From contig NZ_CP016796.1 of NCBI RefSeq assembly GCF_001895265.1, forward strand, positions 1,054,001 to 1,118,000: a stretch of DNA of 64,000 nt, written 5' to 3'. This DNA comes from Francisella uliginis (lineage in GTDB: Bacteria > Pseudomonadota > Gammaproteobacteria > Francisellales > Francisellaceae). This document shows, piece by piece, positions 9,369 through 17,933 of the stretch (within the stretch, counting starts at the first letter, position 1; every line of letters begins with the position of its first letter). The notes beneath the pieces were generated by a model that saw only the letters and a list, made by a program, of their open reading frames with translations, was not told the DNA's origin and ran no database searches. A program made the position numbers and the translations under genes.

Positions 9369-10295
9369 TTAAGCTGTTAATCCTAATTTTGATAATAGAT
9401 AGTTATCTGAATTTACAGTAGCATTATTTTCAGTTAGAAGTTTGTTACCATAAAAAATAGAGTTAATACCTGCAAGAAAACACAATGTTTGCGTTTCTAT
9501 AGACATATTTTCTCTACCTGCTGATAGTCTAAGTCTAGCTTCAGGGAAAAGAATTCTAGTTGTTGCTATAAATCTCACAAGTTCTATATTATCAATCTGT
9601 GCTTCTGAATATTTATCTCCTAGAGGAGTTCCCTTTACAGGTATTAAGGTATTGATAGGTATACTTTTCGGAGGTGATGGTAATTCTAATAATTCCAATA
9701 ATAAACTAAGTCTATCATCAAGGGATTCTCCCATTCCTAATATACCACCACAGCAGACATTGATATCTGCATTTGCTACATTTTTTATAGTTTCAATTCT
9801 TTCCTCAAATTTTCGAGTTGAAATTATTTCAGGATAGTAGTTTCTTGAAGTATCTAGGTTATGGTTATAATAATCTAAACCTGCATCTTTTAGTTTTGTT
9901 GCTTCTTCAGGATTTATGCTACCTAAAGTTACACATGTTTCTAAGCCTAGTCTTTTTACTTCAGATATAATGTTTACGACTTTATCTAGATCTTTCTTGG
10001 GTATGTTTTTCCAAGCAGCTCCCATGCAAAATCTTTTAGAACCACTTGCTTTAGCTTGTTTTGCTTCTTCTAGAATATTGTCTAGTTCTAAAAGCTTATG
10101 TTTTTGTATTTCTGTATTGTAGTGACCACTCTGGGGGCAATATTTACAATCTTCGGGACATGTTCCAGTTTTTATACTTTTTAATGAGCATAATTCTATA
10201 TCATTATTAAAATTTTTCTTATGAACTTCTAGAGCATTAAACATTAGTTCGGTAAGAGGCTTATTATAAATTGCTTTAATTTGTTCTAAATTCAT
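9369..10295 (-). CDS. bioB: Biotin synthase
   Basis: A 308-aa radical-SAM enzyme. The [4Fe-4S] cysteines are at residues 46, 50 and 53 in [37 protein letters not shown] (a Cys for the [2Fe-2S] cluster) and RLSAGRE, with its Arg ligand, are BioB signatures. It inserts sulfur into dethiobiotin. It is first in the bioBFCD operon and reads away from bioA across an 88-bp control region. Confidence 0.95.
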   Translation of the reverse strand: MNLEQIKAIYNKPLTELMFNALEVHKKNFNNDIELCSLKSIKTGTCPEDCKYCPQSGHYNTEIQKHKLLELDNILEEAKQAKASGSKRFCMGAAWKNIPKKDLDKVVNIISEVKRLGLETCVTLGSINPEEATKLKDAGLDYYNHNLDTSRNYYPEIISTRKFEERIETIKNVANADINVCCGGILGMGESLDDRLSLLLELLELPSPPKSIPINTLIPVKGTPLGDKYSEAQIDNIELVRFIATTRILFPEARLRLSAGRENMSIETQTLCFLAGINSIFYGNKLLTENNATVNSDNYLLSKLGLTA

Positions 10296-10319
10296 ATTTG
10301 TGTGGTTGGTAACTTCAGG

Positions 10320-10349
10320 TTGTAAATCATTGTATATCTTGTATATAAT
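10320..10349 (+). promoter_or_regulatory. bioA promoter
   Basis: TTGTAA (10320-10325), 18 bases, then a perfect TATAAT (10344-10349). Initiation would fall near 10356, inside the left half of the BirA operator, which fits repression by blocking transcription. Confidence 0.6.
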
Positions 10350-10358
10350 TTATGTCAA
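10331..10358 (-). promoter_or_regulatory. bioBFCD promoter
   Basis: On the minus strand there is a perfect TTGACA (10358-10353), 16 bases, then TATACA (10336-10331). The -35 box is embedded in the left BirA half-site. The layout mirrors the overlapping divergent promoters of the E. coli bio locus. Confidence 0.6.
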
Positions 10359-10384
10359 CCTAAAAATATAAAAATAGTTTACAA
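10352..10384. promoter_or_regulatory. BirA-type operator between bioB and bioA
   Basis: ATGTCAACC (10352-10360) and AGTTTACAA (10376-10384) form the two arms of an imperfect palindrome with a 15-bp spacer. They fit the known BirA consensus TTGTAAACC-(N14-16)-GGTTTACAA at 7/9 and 8/9 positions. The left arm holds the bioB -35 hexamer on the minus strand, and the right arm runs into the bioA start codon. One bound dimer could therefore silence both directions. Confidence 0.75.
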
Positions 10385-11679
10385 TGAAATATAGCACTAA
10401 TATATGGCACCCTTGCACACAAATGAAAGATTTTGAAAAAGTACCTCCTTTAAATATAAATAAAACTGAGGGAAGCTATTTATATACTCAAGATAACAGA
10501 AAGCTTTTTGATGCTATATCTAGTTGGTGGTGTAAATCTTTAGGGCATAGACATCCTTATATTATTGATAGATTAAAAAATCAGCTTGATAAGTTTGAAC
10601 ACACAATATTTGCTAATACAACTAATGATGAAGTTGAACATTTTAGTAATAGAATATGCAAATTAACATCAATGGATAAAACATTATATGCCGCTGATGG
10701 ATCATGTGCTGTTGAAATAGCTTTAAAGATGACGATACATTTACGTCAACTTAGAAATCAAACCTCTAAAACTAAATTTGTTTGTCTTGAAAATTCTTAT
10801 CATGGTGAAACTTTAGCAACTATGAGTGTTAGTGATTGTGGTTTATATTCAGAGCCATATAAAATATTACTATTCGATAGTTTGATTATAAAAGATCTAC
10901 CGTATGTAAATGGTAAGACAGCCCCCCTATGGGAGGATGCAGAACATCATTGGAATAAGACACAGAAGTTTTTAGAAGAAAATAAGCAAAGCATAAATGC
11001 ACTAATAGTTGAACCTCTATGTCAAGGAGCTGGAGGCATGTTGCTATATAGTAAAGATTATCTCAATAGACTATGCAAATGGTGTAAGCAAAATGATATT
11101 TATATTATTTTTGATGAAATTATGACTGGTGTTGGACGGTTAGGTAAGTTATTTGCATTAGATTATCTAGATATTTCTCCAGATTTTTTATGTATATCAA
11201 AAGGCATTACATCTGGAATGATACCTTTTAGTGTTACTCTAACAAAAAATCAATATTATGATATGTTTTATAAAGATAAAATGTCTGAGGCATTTTTACA
11301 CTCACATACTCATAGTGGTAATATTCTTGGTGTGGTAGCCGCTAATAGTGTTTTAGATATTTTTGAGCAGGAAAATATATTAAATAATGTAACTGGGCTA
11401 GAAACTCTAATGCATAATTGCTTCTTAGAGATACAACAAGAGGTTCATATTTTTAAAAATATTAGAAATCTTGGTGGCATGATTGCTGCAGATTTAGATA
11501 TAGATAAATATAGGTTTGGTTTTGATGTTTATAAAGAGTCTATTAAGCTAGGAGCTTTGCTCAGACCACTTGGTAATACACTTTATTGGCTACCACCTTT
11601 AAATTCCAAGTCAGATGATATTATTCATTTAAAACAAGTTACCAATCAGGCAATTATAAATGCTGTTGAAAAGCTTTGA
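10384..11679 (+). CDS. bioA: Adenosylmethionine-8-amino-7-oxononanoate aminotransferase
   Basis: A 431-aa class III aminotransferase. It opens with IWHPCTQMKDFEKVPPL, the BioA signature. SSWWCKSLGHRHP, LENSYHGETLATMSVSD, the PLP-ring Asp in IIFDEIMTGVGRLG, and the Schiff-base lysine in LCISKGITSG follow. It transfers the amino group of SAM to 8-amino-7-oxononanoate. It is monocistronic and divergent from bioBFCD; its start codon touches the BirA operator. Confidence 0.95.
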   Translation: MKYSTNIWHPCTQMKDFEKVPPLNINKTEGSYLYTQDNRKLFDAISSWWCKSLGHRHPYIIDRLKNQLDKFEHTIFANTTNDEVEHFSNRICKLTSMDKTLYAADGSCAVEIALKMTIHLRQLRNQTSKTKFVCLENSYHGETLATMSVSDCGLYSEPYKILLFDSLIIKDLPYVNGKTAPLWEDAEHHWNKTQKFLEENKQSINALIVEPLCQGAGGMLLYSKDYLNRLCKWCKQNDIYIIFDEIMTGVGRLGKLFALDYLDISPDFLCISKGITSGMIPFSVTLTKNQYYDMFYKDKMSEAFLHSHTHSGNILGVVAANSVLDIFEQENILNNVTGLETLMHNCFLEIQQEVHIFKNIRNLGGMIAADLDIDKYRFGFDVYKESIKLGALLRPLGNTLYWLPPLNSKSDDIIHLKQVTNQAIINAVEKL

Positions 11680-11823
11680 TAGAAGTTAATCAAATATATT
11701 TATGTAACAATAGATTATTGATTTGTTAATTATTTCGTATAGTTAATATATAACAGTACAGTGTGTTATTACTATAATAAACTCAAAACATAATATGTCA
11801 TCAACTATGTTAATAATTATAGC

Positions 11824-12192
11824 TTATAAAATTTTCAAATCTCTTTTTAAATCTCTAATTTTAGCGTTAGCTATAACAATAATTTTTCTCATAACAGCAA
11901 TAAGAGCAACCATTTTCTTTTTTCCATTTTCGACAAGTTTATTGTAAAAAGTTCCAAGCTTTCCATTACTCCTAGAAGCTGTCATAGCAGACATAAATAA
12001 TACTGGCTTTAAGTCAGCTCTACCACCATAAGTTTTCCTATAACCAATCTTCTTACCACTTTCATAAGCATAGGGAGCGACTCCAGCTAAAGAGGCTACT
12101 TGCTTACGATTTAAACTACCTAGCTCAGGCATAAGAGCAAGTAATGATGCTGCTGTAGTTTTTCCCAAACCTGCAACTTCTTTAACTAACAA
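11824..12192 (-). pseudogene. IS110 transposase, C-terminal half
   Basis: It encodes the Transposase_20 (IS116/IS110/IS902) half: VAGLGKTTAASLLALMPELG, an HhH-like start; then LAGVAPYAYESGKK, with the conserved serine region; and GGRADLKPVLFMSAMTA. The true frame continues upstream to 12230, where the inserted element begins, and joins the N-terminal half at 12498 as ...DDLIKDCEYLTKARDLL. It has no start signal of its own, so it is not expected to give an active protein. Confidence 0.85.
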
Positions 12193-12230
12193 GTCTCTTG
12201 CTTTTGTTAAATATTCACAATCCTTTATAA

Positions 12231-12490
12231 CTGAAGTTACGCACTAAATATATTTTGAGTGTTATAAGTTGCGTTGAAGAACTAGGAAACAAGGTCAAGA
12301 GCTACTAGTAGCTTCAAATCTTGGTAACGACGTTATTTAATGCAAATTATATCATCCAAAGGACAAAGCTAAGTATCATCTGACTGCCTTAGAACTTTAT
12401 CACCATAGCTACTGCTATGCTAATAAAAACCTGCCTTGCATATAATACTTTGTCTTTATGCTCAAATTTATGTTTAGTGCGTAACTTCAG
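12231..12490. mobile_element. 260-bp inverted-repeat element (MITE-like) inside the IS110 gene
   Basis: Perfect 18-bp terminal inverted repeats, CTGAAGTTACGCACTAAA at 12231 and its complement ending at 12490, bound a segment with no usable gene. TTTATAA flanks it on both sides (12224-12230 and 12491-12497), a clean target duplication. Deleting the element and one duplicate restores the transposase frame exactly, which proves it is a later insertion. Read on the minus strand, bases just inside the right repeat encode about 25 residues (FEHKDKVLYARQVFIS...) that look like a DDE transposase tail, so it may be an internally deleted IS. The parent IS is not in the window. Confidence 0.85.
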
Positions 12491-13038
12491 TTTATAAGAT
12501 CATCAATTAAACTCTCTACAATAGTAATTTCTTGCTCTAGAAACTCTATTACTCTGATATGTGACTCTTTAGTATATTCTTGATCTGGAGCTTGAGCTCT
12601 GTTTTTTTCAGCAGCTAATTGCTTCTTAAGTTCTTGCTTTCTAAGTGTATATTTTACAAGCTTTTGAAGGTTGTTATTAGTAGGTTTATAGCAACCAAGA
12701 CTAGTATGCCTTTCATAGCCATATCTAGCTAGACATATAGCATCAATATTGTCTGATTTAGCTAACTGTCCAGTTGAACGAATAAAATGTTTAACAACAC
12801 GAGTATTAGCCCTATGTACTATAATTTTTTCAACTAATAAATATTCAACCAAAGCTTTTTCATACCCTCCTGTAGTCTCTAGAACCACAAGACTGTTATC
12901 TTTAAGTATAGGATGTTTTTCTAACAGATCACTAAAACCTTTAGAATTATTAAGATATTTAAAAGTTTTTTTACTACCATATATAGCTACTACAAAATCA
13001 TTTTTTGATATATCAATATCTACGAAATTATGATACAT
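12487..13038 (-). pseudogene. IS110 transposase, N-terminal half
   Basis: It encodes the DEDD RuvC-like half: DIDISKNDFVVAIYG (first Asp), VLETTGGYEKAL (Glu), and LAKSDNIDAICLARYG (the later Asp pair), followed by a coiled-coil stretch with many Lys/Glu. The native frame ends at 12498, where the 260-bp element begins; the last residues read are an artefact. A GGAGAT-type ribosome-binding site lies just upstream of ATG 13038. Confidence 0.85.
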
Positions 13039-13041
13039 TTT

Positions 13042-13210
13042 TAAATATCTCCTTAGTATATTTGTTCTATGTTTACGATTGTAAGCGGTCGTTATAGACC
13101 ATCCAACTATTCAAACGTATTAAGGAGATAACCTAAGTACCTTGATGACAACGATTGTGTAATCTATTCTACGACGGTCGCTTAGGTTATAACTAAAGTT
13201 TTACACTCTA
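13042..13210 (-). ncRNA. Candidate IS110 bridge-RNA region
   Basis: This is the non-coding stretch directly upstream of the transposase start, where IS110-group elements encode their bridge RNA. It can fold: ATAACCTAAG and its complement (13128-13137 with 13181-13190) form a 10-bp stem with a 43-base interior; CTCCTTA (13049-13055) can pair with TAAGGAG (13121-13127); and GGTC/GACC form a small hairpin near 13087. The assignment rests on position and foldability only; the guide loops have not been matched to target or donor sequences. Confidence 0.4.
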
Positions 13211-13254
13211 GTTTGACTCCTTAAACATAAATTATAAAGAAGATTTAACTTACA

Positions 13255-13301
13255 ATTCTACGATACTGAATCAAGTTCAGCACAGGCTTTGATCGTAGAA
13301 T
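13255..13301. repeat. REP-like palindromic element
   Basis: ATTCTACGAT (13255-13264) pairs perfectly with ATCGTAGAAT (13292-13301). Inside is a smaller hairpin, CTGAA-TCAAG-TTCAG. The inner core is the inverse of the CTGAACTTGATTCAG core in the repeat at 35288-35308, so both look like members of one dispersed palindromic family. The surrounding 13211-13527 holds no gene that I can support. Confidence 0.6.
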
Positions 13302-13527
13302 CCAGTTTTAAAATTTATATTTTATCAATGAATACTATAATCAAAGCTGTAATATAATCCAAAATTAACTTTTTATACTTGCTTAATTAACTAAAAATTC
13401 ACCTAAAATTTGCTATAAATTATTTTGCAAACTAGCTTCCAAAACCCTTTGAAAATACGTTCTTCAGGATCTAAAATATTTAGAATTGATTCTAATTTCT
13501 TACTTGATAAATTTAAAGGTTGTGTAA

Positions 13528-13599
13528 ATGAAAAAAATATTATTGTTAATGTTGTTAGTGGTTCCCATAACGATAAGTAAAGAGGAATTGATAGTATGA
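13528..13599 (+). CDS. Small hydrophobic leader ORF, 23 aa
   Basis: ATG at 13528 after an AAAGG ribosome-binding site opens a 23-codon frame that begins MKKILLLMLLVVP, like a signal-peptide N-terminus. It ends in TGA overlapping the next ATG (ATGA at 13596-13599). That junction is typical of translational coupling to the membrane-protein gene. It may be a leader peptide, a tiny membrane peptide, or the remnant of an exported protein. Evidence is limited to the start signals and the overlap. Confidence 0.35.
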   Translation: MKKILLLMLLVVPITISKEELIV

Positions 13600-14684
13600 T
13601 GACTATTATATTATTATTTGATATATTGATTTTAGTAGCTATATTAAGTTTATTTAGTTTTGTAGAATTTTTTATATCTAAAGCATTAAAAAAAAAAGCC
13701 AAAGAAGTACCAACTGGTGGAGGTTGGCAAATATTATATTCATTTGGGGTAATAGCTCTAATAGGATGTATATTTTTCTATTTTAATATAGGTGGTAAAT
13801 ATTACATAGAGGGTCATAAGTTTGCTACTAATTTATATTTATATTCTGGAGTTATAGCTGCGACTATATTATTTGCTTCTAATATGTTCTATGCAGACAA
13901 TAACAAAGTTATAAGTAAAGTATGCGTAAAAACTTTTTTAATTATTCTTAACTTAGTATTTATATGTTTATATCTAAATATAGGATTATCATTTGTAGCA
14001 GTTGCTGGCTCTAGTGATAGAGCTATTGAAATACTTTTCAGTATCATAAAGTTTAGTATAATATTATCTGTAATAGCATATTGTTGGTATTTAGTAACTT
14101 ATTTATGCTTTAGGTTTTTTAAAGCAAAGAATGTGTTTATAGTTTCTTGGCTACTTTTTATAGTTTATTTTGTAAGTGTTCCAGCAGTTTTATATTCAGC
14201 TTATAAGTATGCTCAATACAAACAAGATCATAATGTTTATACAATTAATTTAGAATTTGAGAACGGGCAGAGATTTCAAATTAAAACTCCTGGTAAATTC
14301 TTAAAAACAAATGGTTATGTAATAGATTGGTATTGTAATAAAGATACTTTGATATGTAATGCAAAGAGAAATTCTATTAATTTTGATTTTAGTAAATTTT
14401 TAAGTGGTGAAAAATTTATATCAAGTAGTTTTTTTAATTATCAAAACAGTCTTAAACTTAAAGAAAAATTAGGAGATAGTTATTTTTATTTTTCTCCTGA
14501 AAAAAACAGATATTTGGCTAATTCTTTTTATGGGAAAAATATATTGAAAAAGGAAGATTATTTTTACAAAATCGGTATTCAAATAAGATGTAAAGATAAG
14601 AAATATTTTGATCAAAATAAAGAAAGAATTAAAGATAAATTAGATAATTTAGTAAAACAAATAAGTATTAGAGCTGTTAATTAA
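13596..14684 (+). CDS. Six-span membrane protein, candidate partner/immunity of RTX protein A
   Basis: A 362-aa protein that I do not recognise. About six hydrophobic segments occur at roughly residues 3-25, 46-64, 79-97, 112-135, 148-170 and 178-200, followed by a soluble domain of about 155 residues with VYTINLEFENGQRFQIKTPGKF and two Cys near DWYCNKDTLIC. An AGAGGA site precedes the start. It ends 17 bases before RTX protein A. The same order (membrane protein, then RTX-type protein) is repeated next door with an unrelated membrane protein, which suggests that each protects against, or helps, its own partner. That role is inference. Confidence 0.7.
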   Translation: MMTIILLFDILILVAILSLFSFVEFFISKALKKKAKEVPTGGGWQILYSFGVIALIGCIFFYFNIGGKYYIEGHKFATNLYLYSGVIAATILFASNMFYADNNKVISKVCVKTFLIILNLVFICLYLNIGLSFVAVAGSSDRAIEILFSIIKFSIILSVIAYCWYLVTYLCFRFFKAKNVFIVSWLLFIVYFVSVPAVLYSAYKYAQYKQDHNVYTINLEFENGQRFQIKTPGKFLKTNGYVIDWYCNKDTLICNAKRNSINFDFSKFLSGEKFISSSFFNYQNSLKLKEKLGDSYFYFSPEKNRYLANSFYGKNILKKEDYFYKIGIQIRCKDKKYFDQNKERIKDKLDNLVKQISIRAVN

Positions 14685-14701
14685 AGAGAGAAATAAATTT
14701 T

Positions 14702-17089
14702 ATGAATACATTATTTAAATCAAGTGAAGAATTACAAAGTGATAGACAAAAAAGGCTATTAGATATTTTTAACGAAACGAAAATTAATGAAAATGGTAAG
14801 GAAATTAAAAATACAACTTATATTGGTACAGTTTTTTCAGATCAAAATATAGAAACTCGCACAGAACTCAATGACTATAATTTCAATATTAGTTCAGATT
14901 TAAGATCTGAGCTTAGAGCTACTTTAAATAGTGAAGCTGGAGCAATAGGTGCAACAGCTGAGTTTCTTAATAAAGCTTATGCGGCTAAAGCTAATGGAAA
15001 AAATGTAGATTCTCATTATCTATCAGCATTAGAAAAGAATATTTTAACAGCCTCAAATGGTACACAATACTATAGTAAAGAGTCTGGTAAGATAGAATCT
15101 ACTCCTGATATCTCAAGCATGACCCAAAGTCAAAAAGATTCATTAAATCAAGAGCAAAAGTCAGCTATAGCAAATTTTGAATATATAAGAGAAGGCTCAT
15201 ATACTCAAAGATTAAAAGCAGAAGTTTTTAATACTCCTATTGAAGATTATATGACAACGGATCAACTAGAGGCTTTTAACTCTATGAGATACCCATCAAC
15301 TGGAAGTACAGCTTATACAGCGGAAGCTTATAATCAAGATTCAATTATTAAATTTAAAATGGATGCTTATGAACAAAAATTTGGTGATGAGTTAAGAAAG
15401 AGTTTTGATACTAGTTTTAAAGAAACAGGTAAAGCCTCTCTAGAAACAATGGTTCATTACGGTATGTTAGGTGATAGTTACACAGATTCAGGAACATGGA
15501 CTGCTAATTTATCAACAAATCCTTTAGGAGTTCAAACAATGAACTCATTTGTAGCTATTGATTCACTGACAAATACTATTGGCGTAGGGATATATTCAAC
15601 TCAATGGATGGGTTCAAATATATCAGGAAGAGAAACCTTAGATTATGATTTAAATATTTCTGCTTATGCTAAGTTGTTGAATGGTGGAATAGAGACACCT
15701 AATGCAACTATAATGGATCAGCTTACAGCAGTTAAAAATACAGATTTCCCATTAGTAATAATGGAAGAGGGGGCACTAGGCATCTATGAAACAAAACAAC
15801 CTGCAATATATGACTTAATGCTTAAGTTTATAGAAGTGTCTGCACCATCAGGACAAACTCTTGTTGAAGCAACAGAGGAGTATAGTTTAGCTAGCATTAT
15901 CTCAGATAAATTCACCCAAGCAGCCACTCAGCGCTACGGCGACCCATTGGTTGTCGATCTCGACCGAGACGGCAAACTTGAGACCACCTCAGCAGATGGA
16001 AGCGTACTGTTTGACCATGACAACGACGGCCAAGCAACTGGAACTGGTTGGGTCAATGCCGAAGACGGATTGTTAGTTCGTGATAAAAATCTTGATGGCC
16101 AAATTACCAGTGGTAGAGAGCTTTTCGGGGATAATACCATAAAGTCAGATGGCACTAAGGCAGTAGATGGTTTTGATGCTTTGAGTGATTTAGATAGTAA
16201 TTCTGATGGTGTATTTAATGAGCAAGATTCAGCATTTTCTGAAGTCAAGGTATGGCAAGATGCCGACCAAGATGGTGTGACAGATCAGGGAGAATTACTA
16301 AGTTTAGCAGAGGCTGGTATCTCAAGTATTGATCTAAATGCAAAGACAGTAAATCAAAGTGTGGCAGGAGGTATTTTAAGAAAGACATCTACAGCTACAA
16401 CTACAGATGATGGAACTACAGCAGTAGGGGCAATGGATTTTGCAGAGAATAAATTTTATAGCAAATTTGAAGATGTATTAGAAACTTCTCAAGAGTTACA
16501 AAACTCAATCAATGTGGCAGGTCAAGGGGCTTTAAGAAGCTTACATGAATCAGCTAACCTATCACCAGGTCTTAAAGAGCTACTTTCAGGACTATATTCA
16601 GGAGAAACACCAGTTACAGATAATGCTATCCATGAAGTATTACTTGAGTGGGCAAGGACATCACAAAACTTTGAGACATCTTTAGATATATTAGATGGAG
16701 TAACATTAGATGATGGCACACAGATAAATGTAGGAATATCAGATAGAGTAAGAACAGTAATAGAAAAGACTGCTGTATTAGAGTCTTTGAATGGTAGTAG
16801 GATTCTAGAGTATAACATTAGAGATAATGGTAGCACTTATACAATAAATGCAAAAACAGGAACAGAGACATTTTGGGATACTAGAACAGTTGCTAAAGGT
16901 GGCACAACGACTACAGGAGATTGGTTCTTTCATAGATTAGCAGATAATGCTAGAGCTACAAACATATCACAAGGTTATGCAAGTGCATTTAACTCAATTA
17001 AAGAATCTATAGAAACAAGTCACTTTGTTAAAGAAGTATATCCAGTATTATTAGAAAATTTATCATTTGAGTTAGGGTCGGTGGCTTAG
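14702..17089 (+). CDS. RTX-type protein A, lacking a calcium-repeat C-terminus
   Basis: A 795-aa protein. Residues 1-402 form a unique domain with no family that I recognise and no signal peptide. Residues about 403-790 are the FrpC/RTX-associated module (AATQRYGDPLVVDLDRDG..., GTGWVNAEDGLLVRD, SGRELFGDN, LSDLDSNSDGVFNEQD), rich in EF-hand-like DxDxDG loops. The protein stops right after that module (FELGSVA) and has no nonapeptide RTX repeats or C-terminal secretion signal, unlike protein B. At the stop the DNA still resembles B over a few bases (gtggc), so it may be a truncated copy. Bases 15918-15990 are unusually GC-rich for this genome, which hints at transfer. Confidence 0.75.
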   Translation: MNTLFKSSEELQSDRQKRLLDIFNETKINENGKEIKNTTYIGTVFSDQNIETRTELNDYNFNISSDLRSELRATLNSEAGAIGATAEFLNKAYAAKANGKNVDSHYLSALEKNILTASNGTQYYSKESGKIESTPDISSMTQSQKDSLNQEQKSAIANFEYIREGSYTQRLKAEVFNTPIEDYMTTDQLEAFNSMRYPSTGSTAYTAEAYNQDSIIKFKMDAYEQKFGDELRKSFDTSFKETGKASLETMVHYGMLGDSYTDSGTWTANLSTNPLGVQTMNSFVAIDSLTNTIGVGIYSTQWMGSNISGRETLDYDLNISAYAKLLNGGIETPNATIMDQLTAVKNTDFPLVIMEEGALGIYETKQPAIYDLMLKFIEVSAPSGQTLVEATEEYSLASIISDKFTQAATQRYGDPLVVDLDRDGKLETTSADGSVLFDHDNDGQATGTGWVNAEDGLLVRDKNLDGQITSGRELFGDNTIKSDGTKAVDGFDALSDLDSNSDGVFNEQDSAFSEVKVWQDADQDGVTDQGELLSLAEAGISSIDLNAKTVNQSVAGGILRKTSTATTTDDGTTAVGAMDFAENKFYSKFEDVLETSQELQNSINVAGQGALRSLHESANLSPGLKELLSGLYSGETPVTDNAIHEVLLEWARTSQNFETSLDILDGVTLDDGTQINVGISDRVRTVIEKTAVLESLNGSRILEYNIRDNGSTYTINAKTGTETFWDTRTVAKGGTTTTGDWFFHRLADNARATNISQGYASAFNSIKESIETSHFVKEVYPVLLENLSFELGSVA
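15908..17071 (+). repeat. Shared 1,164-bp module, copy 1 (in RTX protein A)
   Basis: A direct repeat of 18663-19826, offset exactly 2,755 bp with no net indel. The copies differ at scattered third positions in the first three-quarters, but about 266 bases at the 3' end (from about 16806) appear identical. Such a sharp change in identity suggests recent gene conversion or duplication. Confidence 0.9.
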
Positions 17090-17398
<309 letters not shown>

Positions 17399-17933
17399 TT
17401 ATAAAGCTATCGGGACAAATTTGTATGATTTTAAGAAATTTTTATCTTTTGATAATCTTATTTATGTAGTAAACCTATTGGTAGCATATATTTTTTTAAA
17501 TGAGGTTAGAGATAGCCAAATTAATAAATTTCTATTTAATCTATTTTTTTCACTATTCATGATATTTGTAACAATGTTTATTATTCAGGCATTTACGAAA
17601 GCAGCAGCTCAAGCTAATTTTATTTTTATAACTGTATATATGGAAATTTGTTTTATTGTTGGCATATTTTTTCTTTTTTCTGGAAAAGTCAAAATAGCTT
17701 TTTATAGTATTTCTTTATTATTTTTATATTTGTTTAATACTTATAGTTTTTATAATCAGAACATTATTATTAATTCAAGCGTAAAAGTCATTATGTCTAA
17801 TGGAGCCGTGAATAAGGGTTTCATGATATCAAATGAATTTTTGTATTATGTTATTTTATTTTTAGTAGGAATAATTGTTTTATTAGAAATTTTTTCAATA
17901 GTTATAAATTTAAGAAATAGTAACAGGTAGTTT

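Larger units (their letters stand above)
11824..13210 (-). mobile_element. IS110-family insertion sequence, inactivated
   Basis: One IS110-type transposase gene read right to left, cut by a 260-bp inverted-repeat element at 12231-12490. Removing that element plus one copy of its 7-bp duplication restores a 948-nt frame (315 aa). The structured non-coding stretch upstream of the gene (13042-13210) probably belongs to the element. IS110 elements have no long terminal inverted repeats, so both outer boundaries are estimates; only the coding limits are firm. Confidence 0.75.

Noticed and set aside
13403..13702. A 99-codon minus-strand frame overlapping the leader ORF and the start of membrane protein A
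   Set aside because: Its C-terminal 40 residues look somewhat protein-like, so it could be a remnant, but the start lies antisense in a membrane-protein gene and there is no ribosome-binding site.
15934..16836. Long minus-strand open frames inside the RTX A module (and equivalents at 18188-19591)
   Set aside because: They mirror the coding frame of a repetitive, GC-biased region and have no start signals or recognisable domains; both copies of the module carry the same shadows.
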